From assembly GCA_050480245.1 (NCBI GenBank), contig JBCNEQ010000009.1: a stretch of 55,604 bases of DNA; one strand, 5' to 3'. Source of the stretch: Anoxybacillus sp050480245. GTDB taxonomy: Bacteria; Bacillota; Bacilli; Bacillales; Anoxybacillaceae. Of this stretch, positions 8,619 to 16,554 are shown one piece after another; position 1 is the stretch's first letter, and each line of letters starts with the position of its first letter. A program made the translations under genes and the position numbers. The notes under the pieces were generated by a model. That model did not search any database and was not told the origin of the DNA. It saw nothing but the letters and a program-made list of their open reading frames with translations.

Positions 8619-10079
8619 ATGTCACAGGAAGTAAGGGTGCGTTACGCACCGAGTCCGACGGGTCATTTACATATTGGCGGTGCGCGCACAGCGTTATTTA
8701 ACTATTTGTTTGCTCGTCATCATCATGGAAAATTTATCGTTCGTATTGAAGATACAGATATTGAGCGCAATGTAGAAGGTGGCGAACAGTCACAACTTGA
8801 AAATTTAAAATGGCTCGGTATTGAATACGATGAATCTGTCGATAAAGATGGGGGATACGGCCCTTATCGTCAAACAGAGCGTTTACACATATATCGTCAA
8901 TATACAAACGAATTGTTAGAAAAAGGATATGCTTATAAATGTTTTTGTACACCTGAGGAACTAGAACAAGAGCGTGAGGTGCAAAAAGCGGCAGGTATTG
9001 CGGCGCCACAATACAGCGGAAAATGCCGTCATTTAACGCCAGAGCAAGTTCAACAGCTAGAAGCAGAAGGCAAGCCTTACACGATTCGTTTAAAAGTGCC
9101 AGAAGGAAAAGTGTATGAATTTGAAGATATGGTGCGCGGCCATGTATCGTTTGAGTCGAAAGATATTGGTGATTGGGTTATCGTAAAAGCGAACGGCATC
9201 CCAACGTATAATTTTGCTGTCGTGATTGATGATCATTTAATGAAAATTACGCACGTGTTCCGCGGTGAAGAGCATTTATCAAACACGCCGAAGCAGTTAA
9301 TGGTGTATGAATATTTTGGTTGGGAGCCACCAAAATACGCACATTTAACGCTGATTGTGAATGAAAATCGCAAAAAATTATCAAAACGTGATGAATCGAT
9401 TATTCAATTCGTTTCTCAGTATAAAGAGCTTGGATATTTACCAGAAGCGATGTTTAACTTTTTTGCGCTATTAGGTTGGTCTCCAGAAGGGGAAGAAGAG
9501 ATTTTTACAAAAGAAGAACTTATTCGCATGTTTGATGTTTCTCGTTTATCAAAATCTCCGTCCATGTTCGATAAACAAAAGTTAACATGGATGAACAACC
9601 AGTATATTAAAAAACTTGATTTAGATCATCTAGTAGAACTATCGCTTCCACATTTAGTTCGAGCTGGTCGCTTGCCAGAACAAATGACAGATGAACAAAA
9701 ACAATGGGCTCGCGATTTAATTGCGCTATACCAAGAGCAAATGAGCTACGGTGCTGAAATTGTTGAGCTGTCAGAGCTGTTCTTTAAACAAGAAATCGAG
9801 TATGATGAAGAAGCAAAAGCGGTTTTAGCGGGCGAACAAGTGCCGCATGTATTAAAAGCATTTTATGAGCAAATTGAACAGCTTGCAACGTTTGATAGCG
9901 ATCACATTAAAGCTGCGATTAAAGCCGTACAAAAAGAAACAGGACAAAAAGGGAAAAACTTATTCATGCCGATTCGTGTGGCGGTAACAGGGCAAACGCA
10001 TGGACCAGAACTTCCAGAAGCCATTCGTTTGCTTGGAAAAGAAACGGTTATGTCCCGCTTAGAAAAATTCATCCGTTAA
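8619..10079 (+). CDS. gltX: Glutamyl-tRNA synthetase (GluRS)
   Basis: Charges tRNA-Glu and, in Bacillales, also mischarges tRNA-Gln for the GatCAB transamidation route. 486 residues, class I: the HIGH-type motif is HLHIGGARTALF (about residue 16) and the KMSKS-type motif KLSKRDES (about 250). A good Shine-Dalgarno (ATGGAGG) precedes ATG 8619. It lies just upstream of the cysES T-box leader, as in B. subtilis; no strong promoter was found in the 63-nt gap after ispF. Confidence 0.96.
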   Translation: MSQEVRVRYAPSPTGHLHIGGARTALFNYLFARHHHGKFIVRIEDTDIERNVEGGEQSQLENLKWLGIEYDESVDKDGGYGPYRQTERLHIYRQYTNELLEKGYAYKCFCTPEELEQEREVQKAAGIAAPQYSGKCRHLTPEQVQQLEAEGKPYTIRLKVPEGKVYEFEDMVRGHVSFESKDIGDWVIVKANGIPTYNFAVVIDDHLMKITHVFRGEEHLSNTPKQLMVYEYFGWEPPKYAHLTLIVNENRKKLSKRDESIIQFVSQYKELGYLPEAMFNFFALLGWSPEGEEEIFTKEELIRMFDVSRLSKSPSMFDKQKLTWMNNQYIKKLDLDHLVELSLPHLVRAGRLPEQMTDEQKQWARDLIALYQEQMSYGAEIVELSELFFKQEIEYDEEAKAVLAGEQVPHVLKAFYEQIEQLATFDSDHIKAAIKAVQKETGQKGKNLFMPIRVAVTGQTHGPELPEAIRLLGKETVMSRLEKFIR

Positions 10080-10134
10080 CATTTTGTTGCTTATGTAATA
10101 AAATAAATACAACCCATATAAGTCAAAGCGTTGA

Positions 10135-10373
10135 TGAGGAGAAGTAAAAAGAATCAGCATGCCAGAGAGAACCACCTTGGCTGGAAGTGGTTTATGCACG
10201 ATTCTTTTGAAATGCACCTCGGAGCCTCCTTTCGAACCAGAGACGTTCTGCAGTAGAATGGAGCGGATCCCCTTCCGTTATAAGGGCAAGAGTGAGCCTT
10301 AAGGCTAAACAGAGTGGAACCGCGCAACGAAGCGTCTCTGTGTCATTGTACACAGAGACGTTTTTTATTTGAA
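10135..10373 (+). promoter_or_regulatory. Cysteine-specific T-box riboswitch of cysE-cysS
   Basis: The 317-nt gap between gltX and cysE is a T-box leader that senses uncharged tRNA-Cys. Stem I is closed by GAGG/CCTC and GAATC/GATTC. Its specifier loop has AGTA on the 5' side and GAA followed by codon TGC (10213-10215) and A on the 3' side, which reads as cysteine. The T-box bulge AGAGTGGAACCGCG is at about 10311-10324 and pairs with the tRNA acceptor end. A possible -35/-10 pair is TTGTTG (10084) and TACAAC (10108), but it is weak. Confidence 0.93.
10330..10372 (+). terminator. T-box regulated terminator
   Basis: The stem GCGTCTCTGTGT / ACACAGAGACG, followed by a TTTTTTATTT tract, is the default terminator of the T-box leader. 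Its 5' strand follows the T-box sequence, so the antiterminator and terminator folds are mutually exclusive. Confidence 0.9.
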
Positions 10374-10396
10374 AGATAACAAAGGGGGGAATGATA

Positions 10397-11062
10397 ATGT
10401 TTAAAACATTAAAAGAAGATATTGAAGTTATCTTTGAACAAGATCCGGCAGCAAGAAGTTATTTAGAAGTCATTTTAACGTATTCAGGGTTACACGCCAT
10501 TTGGGCACATCGCATTGCACATGCGCTTTACAAGCGGAAATTTTATTTTTTAGCTCGTCTCATTTCACAAATTAGCCGCTTTTTTACCGGTATTGAAATT
10601 CATCCAGGAGCAAAAATTGGTCGCCGCTTTTTCATCGATCATGGCATGGGGGTTGTGATTGGAGAGACGTGCGAGATCGGTGATAATGTGACGGTGTATC
10701 AAGGTGTCACACTCGGTGGAACGGGAAAAGAGAAAGGAAAACGCCATCCGACAATTAAGGATAATTGTTTGATTGCTACGGGCGCAAAAGTGCTTGGTTC
10801 CATTACTATTGGAGAAAACAGTAAAATTGGAGCCGGATCGGTCGTGTTGAAAGATGTGCCACCAAACTCAACGGTCGTTGGAATCCCAGGGCGTGTCGTT
10901 GTCCAAAATGGTGTGCGTATCAATAAAGATTTAAATCATTGTGATTTACCGGATCCGATTGCAGATCGTTTTAAAGAGTTGGAATCAGAAATCGAACAAT
11001 TAAAAGCACAATTAGAAGAACTAAAGAAAGGAACGGTGAACCATGAGCATTCAAGTGTATAA
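10397..11062 (+). CDS. cysE: Serine O-acetyltransferase
   Basis: Makes O-acetylserine from serine and acetyl-CoA, committing carbon to cysteine synthesis. 221 residues: a short N-terminal helical domain and a left-handed beta-helix of hexapeptide repeats (GAKIG, IGENSKIGAGSVV). The catalytic region DHGMGVVIGET is near residue 80. ATG 10397 is chosen over ATG 10391 because the Shine-Dalgarno AAGGGGGG ends 7 nt upstream. The last 20 bases overlap cysS, and both genes lie behind the cysteine T-box. Confidence 0.95.
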   Translation: MFKTLKEDIEVIFEQDPAARSYLEVILTYSGLHAIWAHRIAHALYKRKFYFLARLISQISRFFTGIEIHPGAKIGRRFFIDHGMGVVIGETCEIGDNVTVYQGVTLGGTGKEKGKRHPTIKDNCLIATGAKVLGSITIGENSKIGAGSVVLKDVPPNSTVVGIPGRVVVQNGVRINKDLNHCDLPDPIADRFKELESEIEQLKAQLEELKKGTVNHEHSSV

Positions 11063-12440
11063 TACGTTAACGCGAAAAAAGGAGTCATTTATCCCGTTAG
11101 AACCAAATAAAGTGAAAATGTATGTATGTGGTCCGACAGTATACAACTATATTCATATTGGCAACGCTCGTCCAGCGATTGTGTTTGATACGATTCGTCG
11201 CTACTTACAATTTCGGGGGTATGAAGTACAATATGTTTCCAACTTCACAGATGTAGATGATAAACTTATTCGAGCAGCAAGGGAATTAGGAGAAGATGTG
11301 CCGACGATTGCGGAGCGGTTTATTGAAGCGTATTTTGAAGATATTACAGCGCTTGGTTGCAAAAAGGCAGACGTTCATCCACGGGTAACAGAAAACATTG
11401 ATACAATCATTCAATTTATTGAACAGCTTATTGAAAAAGGATATGCGTATGAAGTTGATGGTGATGTATATTACCGAACGCGCCGTTTCTCTGATTATGG
11501 GAAGCTATCGCATCAATCGATTGATGAATTAAAATCAGGTGCTCGTATTGAAGTCGGAGAGAAAAAAGAAGATCCGCTTGATTTTGCGCTATGGAAAGCG
11601 GCAAAAGAAGGAGAGATTTATTGGGATAGCCCATGGGGAAAAGGGCGTCCAGGGTGGCATATTGAATGCTCGGCGATGGCACGCAAATATTTAGGTGATA
11701 CGATTGACATTCATGCTGGGGGACAGGATTTAACGTTCCCACACCACGAAAATGAAATTGCTCAATCTGAAGCGCTAACAGGGAAGCCTTTCGCAAAATA
11801 TTGGTTGCATAACGGTTACATTAATATAGATAATGAAAAAATGTCAAAGTCGCTTGGGAACTTCATTTTAGTGCATGACATTATTAAGCAAGTTGACCCG
11901 CAGGTGTTGCGTTTCTTTATGCTTTCTGTTCATTATCGTCATCCGATCAACTATAGCCAACCGTTGCTTGAAAGTGCGAAAAGCGGGCTCGATCGTTTAA
12001 AAACAGCGTATACGAATTTAAAACATCGTCTAGAAAGCAGCACGAATTTAACGACAAACGATGAACAATGGCTTGCGAAAATTGAGGAATTAAAAAATGA
12101 GTTTATTCGCGAAATGGATGATGATTTTAATACAGCGAACGGGATCGCTGTGCTGTTTGAACTAGCAAAACAAGCGAATGTATATTTGATGGAGAAGCAT
12201 ACGTCGCAAGCGGTTATTCAGAAGTTTTTACGACAATTCGAACAGCTTTTTGATGTGCTTGGCCTTTCACTGCAACAAGATGAGTTGCTTGATGAAGAAA
12301 TTGAGGCACTTATCCAACAGCGAATTGAAGCGCGAAAAAATCGCGACTTCGCTTTAGCTGACCGCATTCGCGATGAATTAAAAGCGAAAAACATCATTTT
12401 AGAAGATACACCGCAAGGAACGAGATGGAGAAGAGGATAA
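11043..12440 (+). CDS. cysS: Cysteinyl-tRNA synthetase
   Basis: Class I synthetase charging tRNA-Cys. 465 residues with zinc-ligand cysteine in YVCGPTVYNYIHIGNARP (the HIGN motif), the GWHIECSAM and HAGGQDLTFPHHENE zinc-site segments, and KMSKSLGN (about residue 267). Overlaps the end of cysE by 20 nt, so both respond together to tRNA-Cys charging through the T-box. Confidence 0.97.
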   Translation: MSIQVYNTLTRKKESFIPLEPNKVKMYVCGPTVYNYIHIGNARPAIVFDTIRRYLQFRGYEVQYVSNFTDVDDKLIRAARELGEDVPTIAERFIEAYFEDITALGCKKADVHPRVTENIDTIIQFIEQLIEKGYAYEVDGDVYYRTRRFSDYGKLSHQSIDELKSGARIEVGEKKEDPLDFALWKAAKEGEIYWDSPWGKGRPGWHIECSAMARKYLGDTIDIHAGGQDLTFPHHENEIAQSEALTGKPFAKYWLHNGYINIDNEKMSKSLGNFILVHDIIKQVDPQVLRFFMLSVHYRHPINYSQPLLESAKSGLDRLKTAYTNLKHRLESSTNLTTNDEQWLAKIEELKNEFIREMDDDFNTANGIAVLFELAKQANVYLMEKHTSQAVIQKFLRQFEQLFDVLGLSLQQDELLDEEIEALIQQRIEARKNRDFALADRIRDELKAKNIILEDTPQGTRWRRG

Positions 12441-12444
12441 AACG

Positions 12445-12873
12445 ATGTGGCATTTGTTTAACAAAATTAAAGATTTTCAACAGTTAAATGGTCTAACATT
12501 AGCCTACATTGGTGATGCCGTATACGAACTATTCGTGCGGCATCATCTCCTTTCCTTAGGGAAAGTAAAACCGAACGACTTACACAATTTAGCCAAAACA
12601 TACGTTTGTGCTAAAGCGCAAGCGAAAGTGTTGCAATGGTTACTCAATCATAATCAACTTTCCGAACATGAACTTGCTATTGTTCGACGTGGGCGCAATG
12701 CGAAATCTGGAAGCGCCCCGAAAAATACAGATGTACAAACGTATCGCCAAAGTACAGGATTTGAAGCATTAATTGGCTACCATTTTTTAAGTGGAAATGA
12801 AGAGCGGCTCTATCAATTAATGCAGTGGGCATTGGATGTACATCGCAATGATGAAGAGAGGAGGATGGAATGA
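12445..12873 (+). CDS. mrnC: Mini-ribonuclease III
   Basis: RNase III-like enzyme that lacks the double-stranded RNA-binding domain and matures the ends of 23S rRNA. 142 residues: the catalytic-domain signature LAYIGDAVYELFVR is near residue 20, and the lysine/arginine-rich RRGRNAKSG is mid-protein. It starts 4 nt after cysS and overlaps rlmB. Confidence 0.93.
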   Translation: MWHLFNKIKDFQQLNGLTLAYIGDAVYELFVRHHLLSLGKVKPNDLHNLAKTYVCAKAQAKVLQWLLNHNQLSEHELAIVRRGRNAKSGSAPKNTDVQTYRQSTGFEALIGYHFLSGNEERLYQLMQWALDVHRNDEERRME

Positions 12874-13610
12874 TGGATCTCATTATCGGTAAAAATCCCG
12901 TGCTAGAAGCATTAAAATCCGGTCGGGAAATGAATAAAATATGGATTGCTGAAGGTTCGCAACGTGGCCAAATGCAACCGATCATTCAGCTTGCAAAAGA
13001 GATGGGAATTACGGTGCAATACGTTCCTAAAAAAAAGATGGATCAATTGAGCGAAGGAAATCATCAAGGAGTGATTGCGCAAGTTGCCGCATATCGATAC
13101 TATGATATAGATGATTTATTTAAAAAGGCAGAAGAAAGAGAAGAAGCACCGTTTTTTATTATTTTGGATGAGCTTGAAGACCCACACAATTTGGGATCGA
13201 TTATGCGAACAGCTGATGCGGTAGGTGCCCATGGTATTATTATTCCGAAGCGGCGTTCGGTCGGTTTAACCGCAACGGTAGCGAAAGCGTCAACCGGTGC
13301 GATTGAATATGTGCCTGTCGCGCGTGTAACGAACTTAGCGCGGACGGTTGATGAATTGAAAGAGCGGGGAGTTTGGATCTTCGGAACGGATGCAAAAGGA
13401 AATCAAGATTACCGTCAACTAGATGGTGTTATTCCGTTAGCGTTAGTTATCGGTAGCGAAGGAAAAGGGATCAGCCGTTTATTAAGAGATAAATGCGATG
13501 TGCTCATTCGCTTGCCGATGATTGGAAATGTCACATCGTTAAATGCTTCTGTTGCGGCTAGCTTGTTAATGTATGAGGTGTACCGAAAGCGTCATCCATT
13601 AGGTGAGTAA
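12870..13610 (+). CDS. rlmB: 23S rRNA 2'-O-ribose methyltransferase (TrmH/SpoU family, YacO)
   Basis: SPOUT-family methyltransferase; RlmB homologues methylate the ribose of G2251 in 23S rRNA, and the exact target here is inferred. 246 residues: N-terminal L7Ae-like substrate-binding domain (1-75), then the SPOUT core with motif 1 NLGSIMRTADA, motif 2 LVIGSEGKGIS and motif 3 SLNASVAASLLMYE forming the knotted SAM site. Two adjacent ATGs (12870, 12873) are possible; AGAGAGGAGG lies 5 nt before the first. Overlaps mrnC by 4 nt. Confidence 0.92.
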   Translation: MMDLIIGKNPVLEALKSGREMNKIWIAEGSQRGQMQPIIQLAKEMGITVQYVPKKKMDQLSEGNHQGVIAQVAAYRYYDIDDLFKKAEEREEAPFFIILDELEDPHNLGSIMRTADAVGAHGIIIPKRRSVGLTATVAKASTGAIEYVPVARVTNLARTVDELKERGVWIFGTDAKGNQDYRQLDGVIPLALVIGSEGKGISRLLRDKCDVLIRLPMIGNVTSLNASVAASLLMYEVYRKRHPLGE

Positions 13611-13611
13611 G

Positions 13612-14121
13612 ATGGACATTTTAATCGTTGATGGCTACAACATCATCGGTGCTTGGCCGGAACTGCGAGAACTACGTGATGCGGATTTAGCTTTAGCGCG
13701 CGATCGACTTGTTGAGAGAATGGCAGAGTATCAAGCATTTACCGGCTGTAAAGTGATTATTGTTTTTGACGCACACCTCGTACAAGGAACAACAAAAAAA
13801 TATGTCGATCATCAAGTAGAGGTCATTTTCACAAAAGAAAACGAAACGGCAGATGAATATATCGAGAAATTGGCGAAATCGCTCCAGAAAGTTCGGACAA
13901 AAGTATATGTTGCGACATCAGATTATACAGAACAATGGGCGATTTTCGGTCAAGGGGCGTTGCGTAAATCAGCACGGGAGCTACTCATTGAAGTAGATGC
14001 GGTGCAGCGAAACATTTCAAGCAACGTCAAACATATTCAACAAAAGAAGCCGATATCAAAAATTCCCCTGACAGATGAAGTCGCAAAAATTTTCGAAAAA
14101 TGGCGAAGAGGGGAAAAATGA
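13612..14121 (+). CDS. rae1: Ribosome-associated endoribonuclease Rae1 (YacP, NYN domain)
   Basis: NYN/PIN-like nuclease; the B. subtilis homologue cleaves mRNA in the ribosomal A site. 169 residues with the acidic start LIVDGYNIIGAWPEL and the conserved DAHLVQG, FTKENETADEYIE and ATSDYTEQ segments. ATG 13612 is preferred over GTG 13603 because the family begins MDIL and TTAGGTGAG lies upstream. The start overlaps the end of rlmB, which couples it to the rRNA-processing genes. Confidence 0.92.
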   Translation: MDILIVDGYNIIGAWPELRELRDADLALARDRLVERMAEYQAFTGCKVIIVFDAHLVQGTTKKYVDHQVEVIFTKENETADEYIEKLAKSLQKVRTKVYVATSDYTEQWAIFGQGALRKSARELLIEVDAVQRNISSNVKHIQQKKPISKIPLTDEVAKIFEKWRRGEK

Positions 14122-14125
14122 ACGA

Positions 14126-14155
14126 TTGACCCTGTAAAAAAATGTACTGTATAAT
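14126..14155 (+). promoter_or_regulatory. SigA promoter of sigH
   Basis: -35 TTGACC (14126-14131) and -10 TATAAT (14150-14155) are 18 bp apart. The location just after rae1 gives sigH its own transcription start, as in B. subtilis where AbrB represses it; no AbrB site can be called from sequence alone. Confidence 0.8.
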
Positions 14156-14189
14156 ACTTTTATCCATGTGCAGGGCGGGGGGGATCGGC

Positions 14190-14840
14190 GTGAGCGCAAA
14201 TGCAAATGAAAAACAACAAAGCCGTTATGAGCAACTAGAAGACGAGATAATTGTAGAACTTGTGCATCAAGGGGATAGTGAGGCGCTTGATTATTTAATT
14301 CATAAGTATAAAAATTTTGTCCGAGCGAAGGCGCGTTCATATTTTTTAGTCGGTGCAGATCGTGAAGATATTGTACAAGAAGGAATGATTGGGCTGTATA
14401 AAGCGATTCGAGATTTTAAAGAAGATAAGCAGTCATCGTTTAAAGCGTTTGCGGAGCTATGCATCACTCGGCAAATGATTACAGCGATTAAAATGGCTAC
14501 GCGCCAAAAACATATTCCATTGAACTGTTATGTTTCGTTGGACAAGCCGATTTATGAAGATGATTCTGCCCGTACACTAATGGACGTTCTTTCAGGAGCG
14601 AAAATGACCAATCCGGAGGAGTTAATTATCAACCGTGAAGAGTTCGATCATATGGAAGAGAAAATGACTGAACTGCTTAGCGATTTAGAACGAAAAGTGC
14701 TCCTTCTTTATTTAGAAGGTCGATCATATCAAGAAATTTCTGAAGAGCTCAATCGTCATGTCAAATCGATTGACAACGCCTTGCAACGCGTAAAGCGCAA
14801 GTTAGAAAAGTATGTAGAAATTCAAGGAATTAACTTATAA
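14190..14840 (+). CDS. sigH: RNA polymerase sigma factor SigH
   Basis: Sigma factor for the transition to stationary phase and onset of sporulation. 216 residues: region 2 includes LDYLIHKYKNFVRAKARSYF and DREDIVQEGMIGLYKAI, and region 4 includes the helix-turn-helix SYQEISEELNRHVKSIDNAL. GTG 14190 is chosen because a G-rich Shine-Dalgarno (GGGGGGGAT, about 14177-14185) precedes it and the length matches the family; the upstream ATG near 14142 overlaps the promoter. Confidence 0.95.
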   Translation: MSANANEKQQSRYEQLEDEIIVELVHQGDSEALDYLIHKYKNFVRAKARSYFLVGADREDIVQEGMIGLYKAIRDFKEDKQSSFKAFAELCITRQMITAIKMATRQKHIPLNCYVSLDKPIYEDDSARTLMDVLSGAKMTNPEELIINREEFDHMEEKMTELLSDLERKVLLLYLEGRSYQEISEELNRHVKSIDNALQRVKRKLEKYVEIQGINL

Positions 14841-14842
14841 TA

Positions 14843-14870
14843 TTGACATAAAAAAATATTGTGTGATACA
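14843..14870 (+). promoter_or_regulatory. Promoter upstream of rpmG-secE
   Basis: -35 TTGACA (14843-14848) is consensus; the best -10 is GATACA (14865-14870) at 16 bp spacing. It lies immediately after the sigH stop codon and would start the rpmG-secE transcript. Confidence 0.6.
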
Positions 14871-14903
14871 GTTTTTAAGACGTAGTATGTCGGAGGAAAA
14901 TGT

Positions 14904-15053
14904 ATGCGTAAAAAAGTTATTTTAGCATGCAGCCAATGTTTAAGCAGAAATTATTCAACAATGAAAAACGTTGCTCAACATCATGAGCGACTTGAGATGA
15001 AAAAGTTTTGTAAAACGTGCAATACGCATACGCTTCACCGTGAAACGAAGTAG
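14904..15053 (+). CDS. rpmG: 50S ribosomal protein L33 (zinc-binding form)
   Basis: Small 49-residue large-subunit protein near the E site. The sequence begins MRKKVILACSQC and contains a second CKTC pair, so both CxxC zinc ribbons are kept (the C+ form, like B. subtilis RpmGB). Shine-Dalgarno CGGAGGAAA precedes ATG 14904. Its position between sigH and secE is the conserved one. Confidence 0.95.
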   Translation: MRKKVILACSQCLSRNYSTMKNVAQHHERLEMKKFCKTCNTHTLHRETK

Positions 15054-15084
15054 TTGACGATCCCGAGATGTTGGAGGGTTTTAT

Positions 15085-15267
15085 ATGCAGCGATTGACGA
15101 AATTTTTCCGCGAAGTTGTTCGCGAAATGAAAAAAGTCAGCTGGCCGAAACGAAAAGAACTAGTGAACTATACGATTACTGTTTTGGCGACAGTTGCGTT
15201 TTTTACTGTATTTTTTGCTGTTGTTGATTTAGGAATTTCAGAGTTAATTCGTTTTATACTTGAATAG
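15085..15267 (+). CDS. secE: Preprotein translocase subunit SecE
   Basis: Essential clamp of the SecYEG channel in the cytoplasmic membrane. 60 residues: an amphipathic N-terminal helix with the conserved EMKKVSWPKRKEL, followed by a single transmembrane helix (about 30-52). This is the short single-span form typical of Gram-positives. Shine-Dalgarno TTGGAGGG is upstream. Confidence 0.96.
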   Translation: MQRLTKFFREVVREMKKVSWPKRKELVNYTITVLATVAFFTVFFAVVDLGISELIRFILE

Positions 15268-15290
15268 CACTAGTATATCCATGGTATAAT
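15260..15290 (+). promoter_or_regulatory. Candidate promoter of nusG
   Basis: -10 TATAAT (15285-15290) matches consensus; the -35 candidate TTGAAT (15260-15265) sits at the end of secE with a 19-bp spacer. The expected start is about 15297, only about 15 nt before the terminator-like hairpin at 15312. Confidence 0.5.
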
Positions 15291-15311
15291 GAAGGATAAC
15301 AAACAGAAATA

Positions 15312-15336
15312 AAGCCCGGTAACGGGTTTTTATTTT
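15312..15336 (+). terminator. Terminator or attenuator between secE and nusG
   Basis: Stem AAGCCCG/CGGGTTT with a GTAA tetraloop is followed directly by T-rich sequence (TTTTTATTTT). It could end the secE transcript and attenuate a transcript starting at the preceding promoter. Confidence 0.7.
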
Positions 15337-15364
15337 GCCTAAAAAGATTTGTTTAGGGAGGGAA

Positions 15365-15378
15365 GGACGATATCGTCC
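15365..15378 (+). promoter_or_regulatory. Palindrome between the nusG Shine-Dalgarno and start codon
   Basis: GGACGATATCGTCC is a perfect 14-nt palindrome that can fold as a 5-bp hairpin with an ATAT loop. It separates the Shine-Dalgarno GGGAGGGAAGG from the nusG ATG by about 18 nt, which is unusually far unless the hairpin shortens the distance. Confidence 0.6.
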
Positions 15379-15384
15379 CAGTGA

Positions 15385-15918
15385 ATGGAAAAGAATTGGT
15401 ATGTTATTCATACGTATTCGGGTTATGAAAATAAAGTAAAAACGAACTTAGAAAAACGCGTTGAGTCGATGGGTATGCAAGATAAAATTTTTCGTGTTGT
15501 TGTGCCTGAGGAGGAAGAAACAGATACAAAAGGCGGCAAAAAGAAAGTAGTGAAAAAGAAAGTATTCCCAGGCTACGTGCTTGTAGAGATGATCATGACA
15601 GATGACTCTTGGTATGTTGTTCGCAACACACCAGGAGTAACAGGGTTTGTCGGTTCGGCTGGGGCTGGATCAAAACCAACCCCGCTTTTGGAAGAAGAAG
15701 TTTCGGCCATTTTAAAACGAATGGGAGTCGACTTTATCGAGCTAGAATTTGATTTTGAATTGAACGAAACAGTTCGTATTAAAGAAGGTCCATTTGCGAA
15801 TTTCGTTGGAACAATTCAAGAAATTGAGATGGATAAGCAAAAAGTAACGGTACTTGTGGACATGTTCGGGCGTGAAACACCGGTAGAACTTGACTTTTCT
15901 CAAATCGAAAAAATATAA
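15385..15918 (+). CDS. nusG: Transcription termination/antitermination factor NusG
   Basis: Binds the RNA polymerase clamp; in Bacillus it promotes sequence-specific pausing. 177 residues: NGN domain (1-110) with WYVIHTYSGYENKV and the FPGYVLVEM core, linker, and C-terminal KOW domain (about 125-177, ETVRIKEGPFANFVG). The start ATG 15385 gives the family N-terminus MEKNWYV. The leader contains a promoter, a terminator-like hairpin and a palindrome, so expression may be controlled in several ways. Confidence 0.96.
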   Translation: MEKNWYVIHTYSGYENKVKTNLEKRVESMGMQDKIFRVVVPEEEETDTKGGKKKVVKKKVFPGYVLVEMIMTDDSWYVVRNTPGVTGFVGSAGAGSKPTPLLEEEVSAILKRMGVDFIELEFDFELNETVRIKEGPFANFVGTIQEIEMDKQKVTVLVDMFGRETPVELDFSQIEKI

Positions 15919-15929
15919 TAGTAAACAAC

Positions 15930-15958
15930 TTGCAAATAGGCAAGAAAAGTGATAATAT
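15930..15958 (+). promoter_or_regulatory. Promoter of rplK-rplA
   Basis: -35 TTGCAA (15930-15935), with -10 TAATAT (15953-15958, 17 bp) or GATAAT (15951-15956, 15 bp). It lies between nusG and rplK. The leader downstream folds a GTCTCAA/TTGAGAC hairpin at 15973-15989. Confidence 0.6.
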
Positions 15959-16016
15959 TTTAAGGTCAGTATGTCTCAATCATTGAGACGAATGCGATGA
16001 TTGTTTTCATATATGA

Positions 16017-16042
16017 GTGGGAGGGAACATCCCTAATACCAC
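16017..16042 (+). promoter_or_regulatory. Predicted ribosomal protein L1 binding site, copy 1 (rplK leader)
   Basis: This 26-nt element starts GTGGGAGGG and ends CTAATACCAC. It folds as GTGG/CCAC, then an asymmetric internal loop (GA opposite TAATA), then GGG/CCC. The L1 target in 23S rRNA has the same GTGGGAG and AATACCAC strands, so this looks like an rRNA mimic through which L1 represses its own operon, as known in E. coli. It ends about 10 nt before the rplK Shine-Dalgarno. Confidence 0.7.
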
Positions 16043-16068
16043 ATCACGGACTTAAGGAGGTGTGTCTC

Positions 16069-16494
16069 GTGGCTAAAAAAGTAATTAAAGTTGTCAAATT
16101 GCAAATTCCTGCAGGGAAAGCGAATCCAGCACCACCAGTCGGTCCAGCATTAGGTCAAGCTGGTGTTAACATCATGGGATTCTGTAAAGAATTCAACGCT
16201 CGTACAGCTGATCAAGCAGGTTTAATTATTCCTGTTGAAATTACGGTATATGAAGACCGTTCATTTACATTTATTACGAAAACTCCACCTGCTGCTGTAT
16301 TACTTAAGAAAGCGGCTGGTATCGAGTCTGGTTCTGGTGAGCCAAACCGTAATAAAGTGGCAACAGTAAAGCGCGACAAAGTGCGCGAGATTGCTGAAAC
16401 AAAAATGCCAGACTTAAACGCGGCGAGCATTGAAGCAGCTATGCGCATGATCGAAGGAACAGCGCGCAGCATGGGTATCGTCATCGAAGACTAA
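16069..16494 (+). CDS. rplK: 50S ribosomal protein L11
   Basis: Binds the GTPase-associated centre of 23S rRNA and is needed for the stringent response and factor binding. 141 residues: N-terminal proline-rich segment with LQIPAGKANPAPPVGPALGQ, which is the thiostrepton-site domain, and a C-terminal RNA-binding domain ending in MGIVIED. GTG 16069 is chosen because AAGGAGGTG is just upstream; a longer in-frame reading from 15997 would run through the L1-site hairpin. Confidence 0.97.
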   Translation: MAKKVIKVVKLQIPAGKANPAPPVGPALGQAGVNIMGFCKEFNARTADQAGLIIPVEITVYEDRSFTFITKTPPAAVLLKKAAGIESGSGEPNRNKVATVKRDKVREIAETKMPDLNAASIEAAMRMIEGTARSMGIVIED

Positions 16495-16510
16495 TGAAGA
16501 TCTGGCTGGA

Positions 16511-16550
16511 AAAGGTTGCGGAAGCGAACTATATAGTTTTCGCAACCTTT
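16511..16550 (+). promoter_or_regulatory. Intercistronic hairpin between rplK and rplA
   Basis: A 10-bp stem AAAGGTTGCG/CGCAACCTTT encloses an inner GAACT/AGTTT stem. It is not followed by a T run, so it is unlikely to be a simple terminator. It stands just before the second L1-like element and may be part of the same control region or an RNA-processing site. Confidence 0.6.
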
Positions 16551-16554
16551 ATTC

